NCBI GenBank assembly: GCA_944324635.1
Contig: CALUXC010000001.1
Coordinates: 248,001 to 312,000 of the forward strand
Direction: 5' to 3'
Source: Candidatus Avelusimicrobium intestinipullorum
GTDB lineage: Bacteria > Elusimicrobiota > Elusimicrobia > Elusimicrobiales > Elusimicrobiaceae
Length of the DNA: 64,000 nt
The position numbers were made by a program, and so were the translations under genes. Shown here in pieces: positions 18,420 through 26,359 of the stretch. The notes beneath the pieces were generated by a model. It was not told the DNA's origin, searched no databases, and saw only the letters and a program-made list of their open reading frames with translations. The first letter of the stretch is position 1. Every line of letters starts with the position of its first letter.

Positions 18420-19271
18420 TCACATAATGGTGCCGGATTCCAGGTCCGAGTATTTTTTGATGCGCAGCATTTTCAAGCGGTCTTCGTCAATGCCGGTGCG
18501 GCTGAAAAACACGTGCTCAATGGCGCTGGCGGGCATGATGTAGCTGCCGCGTTTGACGCCTTTGGGGTCAGTTTTTAATCCCAGCCAAACGCAGAAAGTG
18601 GTCAAATCGGTAAAATCTTTAGTTTCCAGTTCGGCCGCGGCGCGCTGAATTTTTTGCGCGTCACCAAAGCCGTTGGTCAATACCGCGCTGTGAAAGCCGC
18701 AGTTTTTGGCGGCGCAAACGTCGCGGTGCGTATCGCCGATGACGTACACATTTTCCGGTTCAATTTTGGTTTTGAATTTCTTTTCCGCGCGTTTAACGGC
18801 CGCCTGCAGCATTTCTTCGCGGGTGTGGCCGTCTTCGCCGTAGCCGCCTACGGTAAAATATTCGCCCAGCTTGCTGGGTTCCAATTTAATTTTGGCACCT
18901 TCTTCCAGGTTGCCCGTGCCCAAGCCCAAGATAACGTCTTTGTCTTTGGCCAGCAGTTTCAAAAACTTTTCCACGCCGGCAATCAAATCGTATTTTTTGC
19001 AGCGTACGGAGGCGTGCACTTCCACGGGCAGAATTTCCAGGTATTTGGCTTTCATTTTTTTCATTTCCGCGGCGGTGGGTTTTTTGCCTTTTTTAATGAG
19101 GGAGTAAACAATGGAAAAATTGTCCAAATCCGTCCGTCCGGAAATGAGCGAGTGGTCAAACTCCGGGTTTACGCCGTACAATTCTTCCATCGCTTTTTTA
19201 AGCGCGGTGCGGCCGGCTCCTCCCGCATTGACCAACGTTCCGTCCAAATCAAATAAAACGAGTTTTTTCAT
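18420..19271 (-). CDS. HAD-superfamily hydrolase, phosphoglycolate-phosphatase-like
   Basis: 283 residues. Motif I is FDLDGTLVNAGGAGR with the nucleophile Asp, and motif IV is YVIGDTHRDVCAAKNCGF with the Mg-binding Asp. A cap domain of about 80 residues lies between. This matches Gph/PgmB-like HAD phosphatases acting on small phosphate esters in the cytoplasm. The C-terminal 50-60 residues after the HAD core are extra and unrecognised. Its start overlaps the stop of the upstream EamA gene by 4 bp (ATGA-type coupling). Substrate not predictable. Confidence 0.8.
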   Translation of the reverse strand: MKKLVLFDLDGTLVNAGGAGRTALKKAMEELYGVNPEFDHSLISGRTDLDNFSIVYSLIKKGKKPTAAEMKKMKAKYLEILPVEVHASVRCKKYDLIAGVEKFLKLLAKDKDVILGLGTGNLEEGAKIKLEPSKLGEYFTVGGYGEDGHTREEMLQAAVKRAEKKFKTKIEPENVYVIGDTHRDVCAAKNCGFHSAVLTNGFGDAQKIQRAAAELETKDFTDLTTFCVWLGLKTDPKGVKRGSYIMPASAIEHVFFSRTGIDEDRLKMLRIKKYSDLESGTIM

Positions 19272-20158
19272 TTCCTTTCTCCTTGTTTAACCATACCGGT
19301 CACGATATAAGCCCCGCCGATGGCGAGTATCATGCCCAGTATTTTATAAGCGGTAATTTTGTCCTGCCCCAGCAGTACGGAAAGCACAAACGTCATGACC
19401 GGGTACGACAGAATAATGGCCGTCGCTTTGCTTAAATCCATATGGCGAATGGCCTGATACCAAAACGTATTGCCCAAAAAATAGTTTACCACCGCACACA
19501 GCACCAGCATGCTCCACAGCGTGGCGTTGCTTTCAAACTGAAGCGGCCCCTGAAAAATAGCCAAACACGCCACCAATACCGCCAGGGCGGGAATGGCAAA
19601 CAAGGCGCGCGCCGCGGCGATTAACTGCGGGGGCATATGCGCGGGAAGTTTTTTGGCAAAAATATGGCTGAGCTGAAACATCCACAAACAGCCGATAATC
19701 ATCAAATCGCCTTTCAATTGCACCGTAGTGCCGGCCTGCCACAACAGCAGCCCTACCCCCAACAAAATGAGCAGCGATCCGCCGATTTGGCCCATCGTGG
19801 GGCGTTCTTTAAGCAAAATGGCCGAGAGTATAAGCGAATAAATAATTTCAAACTGGTTCAAAATGGAACCGTTTACGGGAGTGGTGTAGTTGAGGGCGAT
19901 CATAAAAATCGTCATCGGCAGGGCCGTGCCGAAGGTGCCCATGGCCAAGCATTGCGGCCAAACTTTGCGGTCCAGCAACAGTTTCCACTCGCCCGTTTTA
20001 ATCAAATACGGCGTAAAACACAGCGCGGCCGTAATACAGGCCAACAAAATAAACAGGGCCGACGTGACATACGGAACCGCTACTTTACTGATTACCAAAT
20101 TGGCCGCCGTGGCAAACCAAGCAATCCAAACGGCAAAAACCGGCGCAATGTTAAACAT
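19268..20158 (-). CDS. EamA-family (DMT) transporter, copy 1
   Basis: 296 residues with ten predicted membrane helices arranged as two EamA repeats of about 140 residues. Typical segments are TTPVNGSILNQFEIIYSLIL, the family helix-4 region facing the substrate, and the C-terminal LGMILAIGGAYIVTG. Family members export small metabolites or amino acids by exchange in the inner membrane. AGGAGA lies upstream of the ATG. It is coupled to the HAD gene and is a paralogue of the next gene upstream, 48 bp away, so the two arose by local duplication and have since diverged. Confidence 0.86.
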   Translation of the reverse strand: MFNIAPVFAVWIAWFATAANLVISKVAVPYVTSALFILLACITAALCFTPYLIKTGEWKLLLDRKVWPQCLAMGTFGTALPMTIFMIALNYTTPVNGSILNQFEIIYSLILSAILLKERPTMGQIGGSLLILLGVGLLLWQAGTTVQLKGDLMIIGCLWMFQLSHIFAKKLPAHMPPQLIAAARALFAIPALAVLVACLAIFQGPLQFESNATLWSMLVLCAVVNYFLGNTFWYQAIRHMDLSKATAIILSYPVMTFVLSVLLGQDKITAYKILGMILAIGGAYIVTGMVKQGERK

Positions 20159-20205
20159 AAATTCTCCTAGATATATTGTACTTTATTAAGGGCCGAGGGA
20201 AAAGA

Positions 20206-21084
20206 TTAATGGCCTTCTTTTTTCACCGTCAGGCTTATCCAATAGGCTCCGCCCATCGTCAGTGCCAGCCCGCAGGCCTGATGCCAAGAGATTTGTTCCA
20301 GCCCCAATACGGCAGACAATAAAAGCGAAAGAACCGGGTAAGATAAGTAAATAGCCGTTACTTTGCTTAAATCCAGTGCGCGAATGGCTTTATACCACAC
20401 CACCATAGCCAGCCCGTATTTAAGAATGCCCGTATATCCCAACACGGTAAACATCTGCAGGTTGGGTTTTAGTACAAAAGGCTCCGGCAAGAAGCACATA
20501 ACGCCCAGAATCAGCACCAGGGCCGGCAGGGCAAACAGATTCCTCGCCATACCGATAACACGGTGGTCCAGCTGTTTTGGCAGGCGTTTGGCCACGGTGG
20601 AGCCCGCCTGCAGCATCCAGGTGCTTCCCACAATAAGCAAATCCCCCGTCCAGCGCGGGGTGTATTGTTCTTTTAGCAAAATGATAAGTACGCCCAACAC
20701 AATACACGCACTGCCCAACAGTTGCTGGCGGCTGGGAAATTCTTTTAGAAAAATCCCTGCAAAAAGTAAAGAATATAACAGTTCCGACTGTTGCAAAATA
20801 GCCGCGTTGCCGGGGGTGGTGTAGTGAAGGGCGATAAGCGAGATGGTGAACGGAAGCGCCGTGCCAAAAGTGCCGATAAATAAAAATTTCCAACGGGTTT
20901 CGCCGGCTAACAGTTCCCCCCATTTGTGGTTTTTAGTAATCCAGGGCGTGAAATACAATACGCCGATAAAAGTGCCTAAAAATACAAGCAGCGCCGGGCT
21001 GATTACGCCCACGGCAAATTTGCCCGCCACGGGCGACAAGCCGACAATGGCCCAGCATACCCAGGCCGCCAAAAGAGGGGTCAT
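20206..21084 (-). CDS. EamA-family (DMT) transporter, copy 2
   Basis: 292 residues, ten membrane helices, same architecture as the neighbouring copy: TTPGNAAILQQSELLYSLLF corresponds to the same helix in copy 1, and the end GLALTMGGAYWIS aligns with its C-terminus. The identity is clearly partial, so this is an old tandem duplication. A CGGAG ribosome site precedes the start. It is likely the first gene of the minus-strand operon that continues through 19268, 18420, 17841 and 16271. Substrate unknown. Confidence 0.85.
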   Translation of the reverse strand: MTPLLAAWVCWAIVGLSPVAGKFAVGVISPALLVFLGTFIGVLYFTPWITKNHKWGELLAGETRWKFLFIGTFGTALPFTISLIALHYTTPGNAAILQQSELLYSLLFAGIFLKEFPSRQQLLGSACIVLGVLIILLKEQYTPRWTGDLLIVGSTWMLQAGSTVAKRLPKQLDHRVIGMARNLFALPALVLILGVMCFLPEPFVLKPNLQMFTVLGYTGILKYGLAMVVWYKAIRALDLSKVTAIYLSYPVLSLLLSAVLGLEQISWHQACGLALTMGGAYWISLTVKKEGH

Positions 21085-21164
21085 AAAGTGGTTTTTCTCC
21101 GAAGAAAAGATATATAGATTATATCATTTACGAAAGAACCTTTTGGGCGCTTCCAGGCCTTTTT

Positions 21165-21588
21165 GCGCAACAAAAAACCCGGGCCTAAACCCGGGTTAAA
21201 TCATGCTAGAGAGAGGACCTCTCCTTCCGGTCATTTTCCTGACGGAAAATGCCTGCAGTCCGGGCTCGCGGTACTCGCCTTTCGCTTCGCTCAAACTCGT
21301 ACAACGCTCCGCCTTTCTCGTTCCTACGCAGGCCAAGCAGTTGGCCTGCTCTCTGGCGCAACAAAAAACCCGGGCCTAAACCCGGGTTAAATCATGCTAG
21401 AGAGAGGACCTCTCCTTCCGGTCATTTTCCTGACGGAAAATGCCTGCAGTCCGGGCTCGCGGTACTCGCCTTTCGCTTCGCTCAAACTCGTACAACGCTC
21501 CGCCTTTCTCGTTCCTACGCAGGCCAAGCAGTTGGCCTGCTCTCTGACGCAACAAAAAACCCGGGTCTAAACCCGGGTTAAATCATGC
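21165..21588 (-). repeat. Tandem 191-bp repeat downstream of tRNA-Leu (2 full units + partial)
   Basis: Units 21165-21355 and 21356-21546 are nearly identical, and a third partial copy (21547 onward) merges into the 3' end of tRNA-Leu. In the direction of the tRNA each unit ends with TCTCTCTAGCATGATTTAACC, resembling the tRNA 3' end plus trailer (CTCTCTGCGCATGATTTAACC), and then the CCCGGG terminator hairpin. Each unit also holds a perfect hairpin CATTTTCC-TGAC-GGAAAATG and GC-rich inverted repeats. Thus tRNA tail plus terminator appears three times in a row. The open frames across the repeats are not credible proteins. Confidence 0.9.
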
Positions 21589-21667
21589 GCAGAGAGGGAC
21601 TCGAACCCTCAAGCCTTGCGGCATGCGCCCCTCAAACGCACGCGTATACCAATTCCGCCACCTGCGC
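21586..21667 (-). tRNA. tRNA-Leu (anticodon GAG)
   Basis: Read on the complement: acceptor stem GCGCAGG/TCTGCGC, discriminator A, a leucine-type D loop (GGAATTGGTA), an anticodon stem-loop with TTGAGGG (GAG), a long class-II variable arm with a TGCCGCAAGGC-type stem, and a T arm with TTCGAGT. No CCA encoded. A CCCGGG hairpin terminator follows 8-10 nt downstream and is repeated in the tandem units. Confidence 0.94.
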
Positions 21668-21785
21668 GATAAATCTGTACAACGAGGGATTAAAAGAACT
21701 TCTTTCTTGCTACGCTTATATTTTAGCAAAAAAATATGGTGCGCGCAACAAAACACTCCCCCGTTATAAAACGGAGGAGTCTAAA

Positions 21786-22082
21786 TTATTTGCCGGCTTC
21801 GGCAGGAGCCGCAGCCGCCGGAATTTTAACGGAATCCAACACGGATTCGGAAGATTTTTTGTTGGAGGCAATCGTCAAAATAACCGAGGTGCACATCAAC
21901 ACCAACGCTAAAATCGCGGTGAATTTGTTGACGGCGTTGAAAGCAGTGGGGCTGGCAAACAAGTTGTCCGCTCCGGACGCGCCAAAAATACCGGCGGCAG
22001 AACCTTTACCGCTTTGCAACAGCACCAATAAAATGAGCAAAACACAGACGATGAAATGCAACGTCAAAATTAAAGTGTACAT
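21786..22082 (-). CDS. secG: Protein translocase subunit SecG
   Basis: 98 residues from the ATG at 22082; a longer frame upstream lacks a ribosome site. Two membrane helices (TLILTLHFIVCVLLILLVLL and FTAILALVLMCTSVILTI) flank the conserved cytoplasmic loop LQSGKGSAAGIFGASG, the SecG signature. The C-terminus is a short Ala/Pro tail. SecG assists the SecYE channel in export, in keeping with the many signal peptides in this window. Transcribed towards tRNA-Leu. Confidence 0.93.
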   Translation of the reverse strand: MYTLILTLHFIVCVLLILLVLLQSGKGSAAGIFGASGADNLFASPTAFNAVNKFTAILALVLMCTSVILTIASNKKSSESVLDSVKIPAAAAPAEAGK

Positions 22083-22182
22083 TTTGGGCAATTCTCCTGT
22101 AAAAATAACAATATCATTATACAAATTTTTACGGCTAATGTCGTTTTATCCGTGGCGTATCGGTTTCCCCCTCAAAAGCGGT

Positions 22183-22210
22183 TTGTTTTTGAAATCAAAA
22201 TTATTATAAT
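22183..22210 (+). promoter_or_regulatory. Sigma-70-type promoter of prepilin gene
   Basis: TTGTTT (22183-22188), a 16-bp spacer and a perfect TATAAT (22205-22210), about 30 nt before an AAAGGAG ribosome site and the ATG. Confidence 0.65.
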
Positions 22211-22245
22211 AGAGGCATACCATTTTACCAAAGGAGATTGTTGCT

Positions 22246-22722
22246 ATGAAAAAGGGTTTTACCTTGATAGAACTGATGGTCGTTGTGTTGATTATCGGTA
22301 TTTTGACGTCTATTGCGCTTCCTCAATATCAAAATGCCGTTATGAAAGCCCGTTTAATGAAATGGGTGCCGTATATGCGCCATTTGGCCGATGAAGTGGC
22401 CGTGTGCAAATTGGCTACGGGCAACCCGCTGTGCTCGTTGGAAGAGATGAAAATTGAAATCAAAGATACCAAAGGAAATGTAATTACGGAAGGCAGCAAT
22501 ACTACGATGATTGACGATTTCTTTTACTTCAAAAGAGAAGGCAATTCCGGGTATGTGATTGGTACGTATCCGTATGCCGGTGAATATATGATTCAGCTCT
22601 GGGCGCAAGCCGGCGGCACTTTTATGGTTCGCGCAAATACCAACCACCCCAAAGGCTGGAAGTTGGTGCAAGGGTTGTTCCCCGACTGTACTTCTGATTC
22701 AGCCTGGCGTATGTGCCACTAA
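22246..22722 (+). CDS. Type IV prepilin-like protein
   Basis: 158 residues. The class-III leader is MKKG|FTLIELMVVVLIIG: cleavage after Gly by prepilin peptidase, N-methylation of Phe, and Glu5 of the mature protein retained. The hydrophobic helix is followed by the ALPQYQNAVMKARL segment typical of pseudopilins. The globular part has Cys residues at about 51 and 58, plus a C-terminal pair in a DCTSDSAWRMCH end that likely forms the pilin D-loop disulfide. No pilus assembly genes are adjacent, as expected for dispersed pseudopilin genes of this lineage (family knowledge). Two terminators follow in series. Confidence 0.9.
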   Translation: MKKGFTLIELMVVVLIIGILTSIALPQYQNAVMKARLMKWVPYMRHLADEVAVCKLATGNPLCSLEEMKIEIKDTKGNVITEGSNTTMIDDFFYFKREGNSGYVIGTYPYAGEYMIQLWAQAGGTFMVRANTNHPKGWKLVQGLFPDCTSDSAWRMCH

Positions 22723-22733
22723 TCTTTGAATAT

Positions 22734-22761
22734 TCCCGCTCTTTATGAGCGGGATTTTTTT
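22734..22761 (+). terminator. First terminator of prepilin gene
   Basis: TCCCGCTC-TTTAT-GAGCGGGATTTTTTT. Confidence 0.88.
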
Positions 22762-22763
22762 GC

Positions 22764-22796
22764 AAGCTTCCTGTGTAAGAGCAGGAAGCTTTTTTA
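22764..22796 (+). terminator. Second terminator of prepilin gene
   Basis: AAGCTTCCTG-loop-CAGGAAGCTTTTTTA, directly behind the first. Confidence 0.8.
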
Positions 22797-22924
22797 TTGC
22801 CAGATAGCCCCCGGCCATACCCATCAAATAGCTGGGCCCAATAGGCCTGGGGTGTGCTCGTAAAATTACTGTTGAAATAATTCCCGTTTTGTTGGAGAAT
22901 GCCGCCAAGCCGGGGATTATTCTG

Positions 22925-22958
22925 AAAAAAATAACCGGGCCAAAATAGGCCCGGTTTT
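22925..22958 (-). terminator. Second (duplicated) pgk terminator
   Basis: Minus strand AACCGGGCC-TATTTT-GGCCCGGTTATTTTTTT, identical in its stem to the primary terminator 103 bp away. Confidence 0.85.
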
Positions 22959-23028
22959 TGCTCGTAAAATTGCTGTTAGAATAATTTCCGTCTGTTGGGA
23001 ATGGCACCAAGCCGGGCAATTATTCTGT

Positions 23029-23060
23029 AAAAAATAACCGGGCCAAAATAGGCCCGGTTT
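23029..23060 (-). terminator. Primary pgk terminator
   Basis: Minus strand AACCGGGCC-TATTTT-GGCCCGGTTATTTTTT about 40 nt after the pgk stop codon. Confidence 0.88.
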
Positions 23061-23096
23061 GTGTTAGTAAATTTACTGCTAGAATAAATTGCCGTC

Positions 23097-24296
23097 TTAT
23101 TTGGCCAAGGCCACCAAGCCGGGCAATTCTTTCCCTTCCACAAATTCCATGCTGGCGCCGCCGCCGGTGGAAACGTGGGAGAGTTCTTTCTGGTTGAATT
23201 TACCTTTTTTGAGCACGTTGACGCTGTCGCCCCCGCCGATAATCGTGGTGGCGCCGGCTTTCGTGGCATCAATCATCGCTTGGGCAACGGCAAAGCTGCC
23301 TTTGGCGAAGTTCGGGAATTCAAATACGCCCATCGGGCCGTTCCAGAAGATGGTTTTGCATTTCAAGAGTTCTTCGCGGAACGCGGCCACCGTTTTGGGG
23401 CCGATATCCAAGCCCATCAAGTCGGCCGGGATATTGATGTCTTCCACGGTAACGGGTTCGGTGGTTTCGGCAAATTCTTTACCGCAAACATGGTCCACGG
23501 GCAGCAAGATTTTTACGCCTTTTTCCTGCGCTTTGGCCAACACGGCTTTGGCTTCGTTTTCTTTTTCGGCGTCAAACAAAGATTTGCCGATTTCGTGACC
23601 CTGTACTTTCAGGAACGTATAGGCCATACCGCCGCCGATAACGAGGACGTTTACTTTGTCCATCAAATTGTTGAGCAGCATGATTTTGTCGGACACTTTG
23701 GCACCGCCCACAACGGCCGCAAAAGGTCTGGCCGGGTTTTCCAGGGCTTTACCCAAAAATTCCACTTCTTTCTGCACCAAGTAACCCGCGCAGCCGGGCA
23801 AGAAGTCCGCTACGGCGCTGGTGGAAGCGTGGGCGCGGTGTACCGTACCGAAAGCTTCCTGCACAAAAATTTCGCCGTGTTTGGCCAACTGTTTGGCAAA
23901 TTCGGGATCGTTCTTTTCTTCTTCGGGGTGGAAGCGGAGGTTTTCCAACAAGGCAATTTCGCCGTTTTTGGTTTCGGCTACCACTTTATCGGCTTCCGGG
24001 CCTACGCAGTCTTTGGCAAAGTGCACCGGCACGCCAAACAATTTTTCCACTTCAGCGGCCACGGGAGCCAAGCTGAATTCCGGGCAAACTTTGCCCTTCG
24101 GGCGGCCCAAGTGGGCAATAAGCACCACGCGGCAGTTGTTTTCCAACAAGTGCTTGATGGTCTTTTCGGTAGCGACGATGCGTTTGTTGTTATCTACTTT
24201 ACCGTCTTTAAGCGGTACGTTGTAGTCTACGCGCACCAAGACTTTTTTGTTTTTCAGGTCAACATCCTGAATTTTTTTGATGCTGTCAAAATTCAT
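23097..24296 (-). CDS. pgk: Phosphoglycerate kinase
   Basis: 399 residues, the standard bacterial length. Visible signatures are the N-terminal KVLVRVDYNVPLKDGK, the substrate loop LIAHLGRPKGK, the hinge FAAVVGGAKVSDKI, the nucleotide site WNGPMGVFE and the C-terminal Gly-rich TIIGGGDSV ... STGGGASMEF. It makes ATP and 3-phosphoglycerate from 1,3-bisphosphoglycerate in glycolysis. AAAAAGGAG lies upstream. The final residues and terminator are tandemly repeated downstream. No gapdh is adjacent. Confidence 0.97.
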   Translation of the reverse strand: MNFDSIKKIQDVDLKNKKVLVRVDYNVPLKDGKVDNNKRIVATEKTIKHLLENNCRVVLIAHLGRPKGKVCPEFSLAPVAAEVEKLFGVPVHFAKDCVGPEADKVVAETKNGEIALLENLRFHPEEEKNDPEFAKQLAKHGEIFVQEAFGTVHRAHASTSAVADFLPGCAGYLVQKEVEFLGKALENPARPFAAVVGGAKVSDKIMLLNNLMDKVNVLVIGGGMAYTFLKVQGHEIGKSLFDAEKENEAKAVLAKAQEKGVKILLPVDHVCGKEFAETTEPVTVEDINIPADLMGLDIGPKTVAAFREELLKCKTIFWNGPMGVFEFPNFAKGSFAVAQAMIDATKAGATTIIGGGDSVNVLKKGKFNQKELSHVSTGGGASMEFVEGKELPGLVALAK

Positions 24297-24391
24297 ACTT
24301 TTCTTGACTCCTTTTTGAATTGAGGCGCAGGTTTTAAGGCCCGGCCTTTCACTTCTTAAATTTTACAAAATTTGGACGGCTCCGGCACGGT

Positions 24392-25114
24392 TTATCTGCG
24401 CTGGAGTTTAGCCAAAAGCTGCAGGATTTCAACATACAGCCACACCAAGGTGACCAACAAGCCAAATCCCGCGTACCATTCCATATATTTCGGGGCTTGG
24501 TAGTGGGTGGTCATGCTGTCAATAAAGTGGAAATCCAGCAGGAAGTTAAACGCGGCCACCGCGCAGATTACTACGCTGATGCCAATCGCCAGCGGAGAGC
24601 TGGAGGTTAAGTACGCCGTGCTGACGCCAAAAAACGACAGAATCAACGAACCCAGGTACAAAATAGCAATAGCGACCGTGGCCGAAAAAATACCCACCGC
24701 CAGCCCGCGGGTTACGCGGATAATTCCCGTTCTGTACACAAACAGCATGACAAAAAACACGAGCACCGTGGCGGCTACAGCATTAAATACAATGCCTTTG
24801 AACTGCGCATTGTACATGGCGGAAACGACCCCCAAAAGTAAGCCTTCCAAAAAGGCATAAATCGGGGCCGTCATGGGTGCGACATGCGGCTTAGAAAACG
24901 TAATCAGCGCCACCACTACCCCGAACAGGGTAATAATCCACGTGGCACCCGCCCAGCTTTGATAGTTCGTCCACGTAATCATTCCTCCTATTACGCACAA
25001 AAATAACAGCAGGAACGTTTTGTTGATGGTCCCTTGCAGGGTCATCACGCCGCGGGAAGCGGCTCTTTCTTGCGCGCGTTCAAACGCGGCTTCGTTTAAC
25101 ATGGGATTGTTCAT
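24392..25114 (-). CDS. Bax inhibitor-1/YccA-family membrane protein
   Basis: 240 residues with seven predicted membrane helices after a 30-residue cytoplasmic N-terminus. The C-terminal block QAPKYMEWYAGFGLLVTLVW followed by LYVEILQLL is the hallmark of the YccA-like branch of the Bax-inhibitor-1 (TMBIM) family. An earlier LLDFHFID supplies the acidic pair linked to pH-sensitive calcium leak in BsYetJ. Inner-membrane location; physiological role in bacteria is not settled. Single gene between pgk and the 25220 gene. Confidence 0.88.
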   Translation of the reverse strand: MNNPMLNEAAFERAQERAASRGVMTLQGTINKTFLLLFLCVIGGMITWTNYQSWAGATWIITLFGVVVALITFSKPHVAPMTAPIYAFLEGLLLGVVSAMYNAQFKGIVFNAVAATVLVFFVMLFVYRTGIIRVTRGLAVGIFSATVAIAILYLGSLILSFFGVSTAYLTSSSPLAIGISVVICAVAAFNFLLDFHFIDSMTTHYQAPKYMEWYAGFGLLVTLVWLYVEILQLLAKLQRR

Positions 25115-25170
25115 GTTTACCCCCTTTTTTAAGTTAATTTATTATATGAAATTTAGAGAAATTTCTTCAT

Positions 25171-25203
25171 AAAAAACGGCCGCTCTTGGAAAGCGGCCGT
25201 TTG
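25171..25203 (-). terminator. Terminator of 25220 gene
   Basis: Minus strand AAACGGCCGCTTTCCAAGAG-CGGCCGTTTTTT stem with T-run. Confidence 0.85.
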
Positions 25204-25219
25204 AGTGAAAAAACAGCAA

Positions 25220-26176
25220 TTATTTGAAATACGGTTTTGCCGTTTGGTTGTAGAACAAGCGTTGTTTAATGCGCTTCCAATCCGCGGGGCGGTGTTTCTG
25301 CACCACTTTTTTGATAAAGTTCAAATCATTCAAACTAAGCGAGTAGTAATCTTTGGATTTTCTCCCGTCATAGGTATGAATAATGTCGTTAAAATCAATT
25401 TGCAAAGCATAGGCCAGTTCGCCGTTATTGTAGCCAACCAGGAATTCTCTTCCCGTTGGGGTGAACAAGAACAGCGGGTCCGTGGCGGTGCCGGACAAAT
25501 CGGTTAAGCTTTCGTCCAGCTGGAATTTGTTTCCGTTTATGGACTTGGATTTAAGCGTTCTTTCGCGGATAGCGTCGCTGCCAAAGCGGGCCGTGTTGAT
25601 TTTGAATATATTGTCGGCGCTCAGGGCGAAAAGTTTGGCAGGAGAGCTGACCGCCAGTACATTCACTTTGGGCAATTTGCCCAATTTGGCGGCATTTTCT
25701 TTCTTGTCCGTCCACAACAGCATTACATTGCCGTTGGTTTCAAAATTGCTGGCCGGAATAGCGTAAAACCCTTCAGGCGCAAAGCTGGAAATGACTTCGC
25801 GTCCGGTTCTGTGTTTGTATTCTCTGCCATTGGCTACGACGGGATCCTTGCTGTAGCGCATGCAGGTGCCGGCTAAAATCAGCCAGTTGGAATCCAGCGC
25901 ATAGGCTTTGCAGGCCAGGTCCGCTTTGTAAGGGCCTACTTCCGCGCGGTCGTAATGCAAAGTTTCTCCGGGGTATTCAATTTCGTCCGTTTCTTCGCGG
26001 TACATGGATTCGGAAATTTGGAAGTTAACCCGGATATTTTCTTCAATAGCGCCTTTGTTTCCGGAGGCGGCTACTTTGCTGTTAATGGCGTTGGCTACAT
26101 CGGCCGCCGGAACCGCAGCAAACAGCGTGCTGCTGCCCAGCAGCAACAGATACGTTGCAATTAAAGTTTTTTTCAT
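25220..26176 (-). CDS. Exported protein, possible inactive trypsin-like fold
   Basis: 318 residues from the ATG at 26176 (CAGGAG upstream), with signal peptide MKKTLIATYLLLLGSSTLFA. Residues 88-106 (ACKAYALDSNWLILAGTCM) resemble the strand leading to the catalytic-His loop of chymotrypsin-fold proteases, but the usual A-H-C reads G-T-C. A later DLSGTATDPLFL sits where GDSGGPLF would be. If the fold call is right, the catalytic His and Ser are lost. The neighbour at 26360 has a similar but shorter layout. Both have AGGTCC-type sites upstream. I cannot exclude an unrelated beta fold. Confidence 0.55.
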   Translation of the reverse strand: MKKTLIATYLLLLGSSTLFAAVPAADVANAINSKVAASGNKGAIEENIRVNFQISESMYREETDEIEYPGETLHYDRAEVGPYKADLACKAYALDSNWLILAGTCMRYSKDPVVANGREYKHRTGREVISSFAPEGFYAIPASNFETNGNVMLLWTDKKENAAKLGKLPKVNVLAVSSPAKLFALSADNIFKINTARFGSDAIRERTLKSKSINGNKFQLDESLTDLSGTATDPLFLFTPTGREFLVGYNNGELAYALQIDFNDIIHTYDGRKSKDYYSLSLNDLNFIKKVVQKHRPADWKRIKQRLFYNQTAKPYFK

Positions 26177-26250
26177 GAGTTCTCCTGAAAGAAATAAGTT
26201 CCTTTCTTTAATTATCATATATAATAAAAGCGGAATTTTCCAGGGCCAAA

Positions 26251-26281
26251 GGACCTATTTCTGACGTGAGACAAGACCCAT
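26251..26281 (-). promoter_or_regulatory. GGGTCT/AGGTCC element upstream of 26176
   Basis: Minus strand ATGGGTCT (26281-26274), 15 bp, ATAGGTCC (26258-26251), then TTTGGCCC. The spacing and words match the element upstream of the 1084 gene. Confidence 0.4.
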
Positions 26282-26313
26282 GCCCGTTGCCTATGCCTTT
26301 GAAAAAAAGCAAA

Positions 26314-26346
26314 TAAAAAGCCGGCCTTTTAGGGCCGGCTTTTTTG
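26314..26346 (-). terminator. Terminator of 26360 gene
   Basis: Minus strand AAGCCGGCC-CTAAAA-GGCCGGCTTTTTA. Confidence 0.88.
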
Positions 26347-26359
26347 TAGAAGAAAAATG

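Larger units (their letters stand above)
22828..23140 (-). repeat. Three tandem ~103-bp copies of the pgk 3' end and terminator
   Basis: The last codons of pgk (TTGCCCGGCTTGGTG...), its stop, the ACGGCAATTTATTCTA trailer and the AACCGGGCC-TATTTT-GGCCCGGTT terminator recur twice downstream at a period of 102-107 bp. The middle copy keeps an intact terminator (22925-22958). The outermost copy is decayed (GCTGGGCCC...AGGCCTGG near 22831-22850). The copies contain stops and cannot extend Pgk, so this is a duplication of a gene tail with its transcription stop. Confidence 0.85.

Noticed and set aside
21163..21581. Open frames of 75-110 codons across the repeats behind tRNA-Leu
   Set aside because: They run through terminator hairpins and repeat units, have no ribosome site and repeat the same peptide; they result from the tandem DNA repeat.
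21165..21667. Integrated element at tRNA-Leu
   Set aside because: Direct copies of the tRNA end exist, but the space between them is 191 bp with no integrase or cargo.
22699..23272. Minus-strand frames overlapping the pgk tail repeats
   Set aside because: They read through the terminators and the pgk end in another frame; no start signals.
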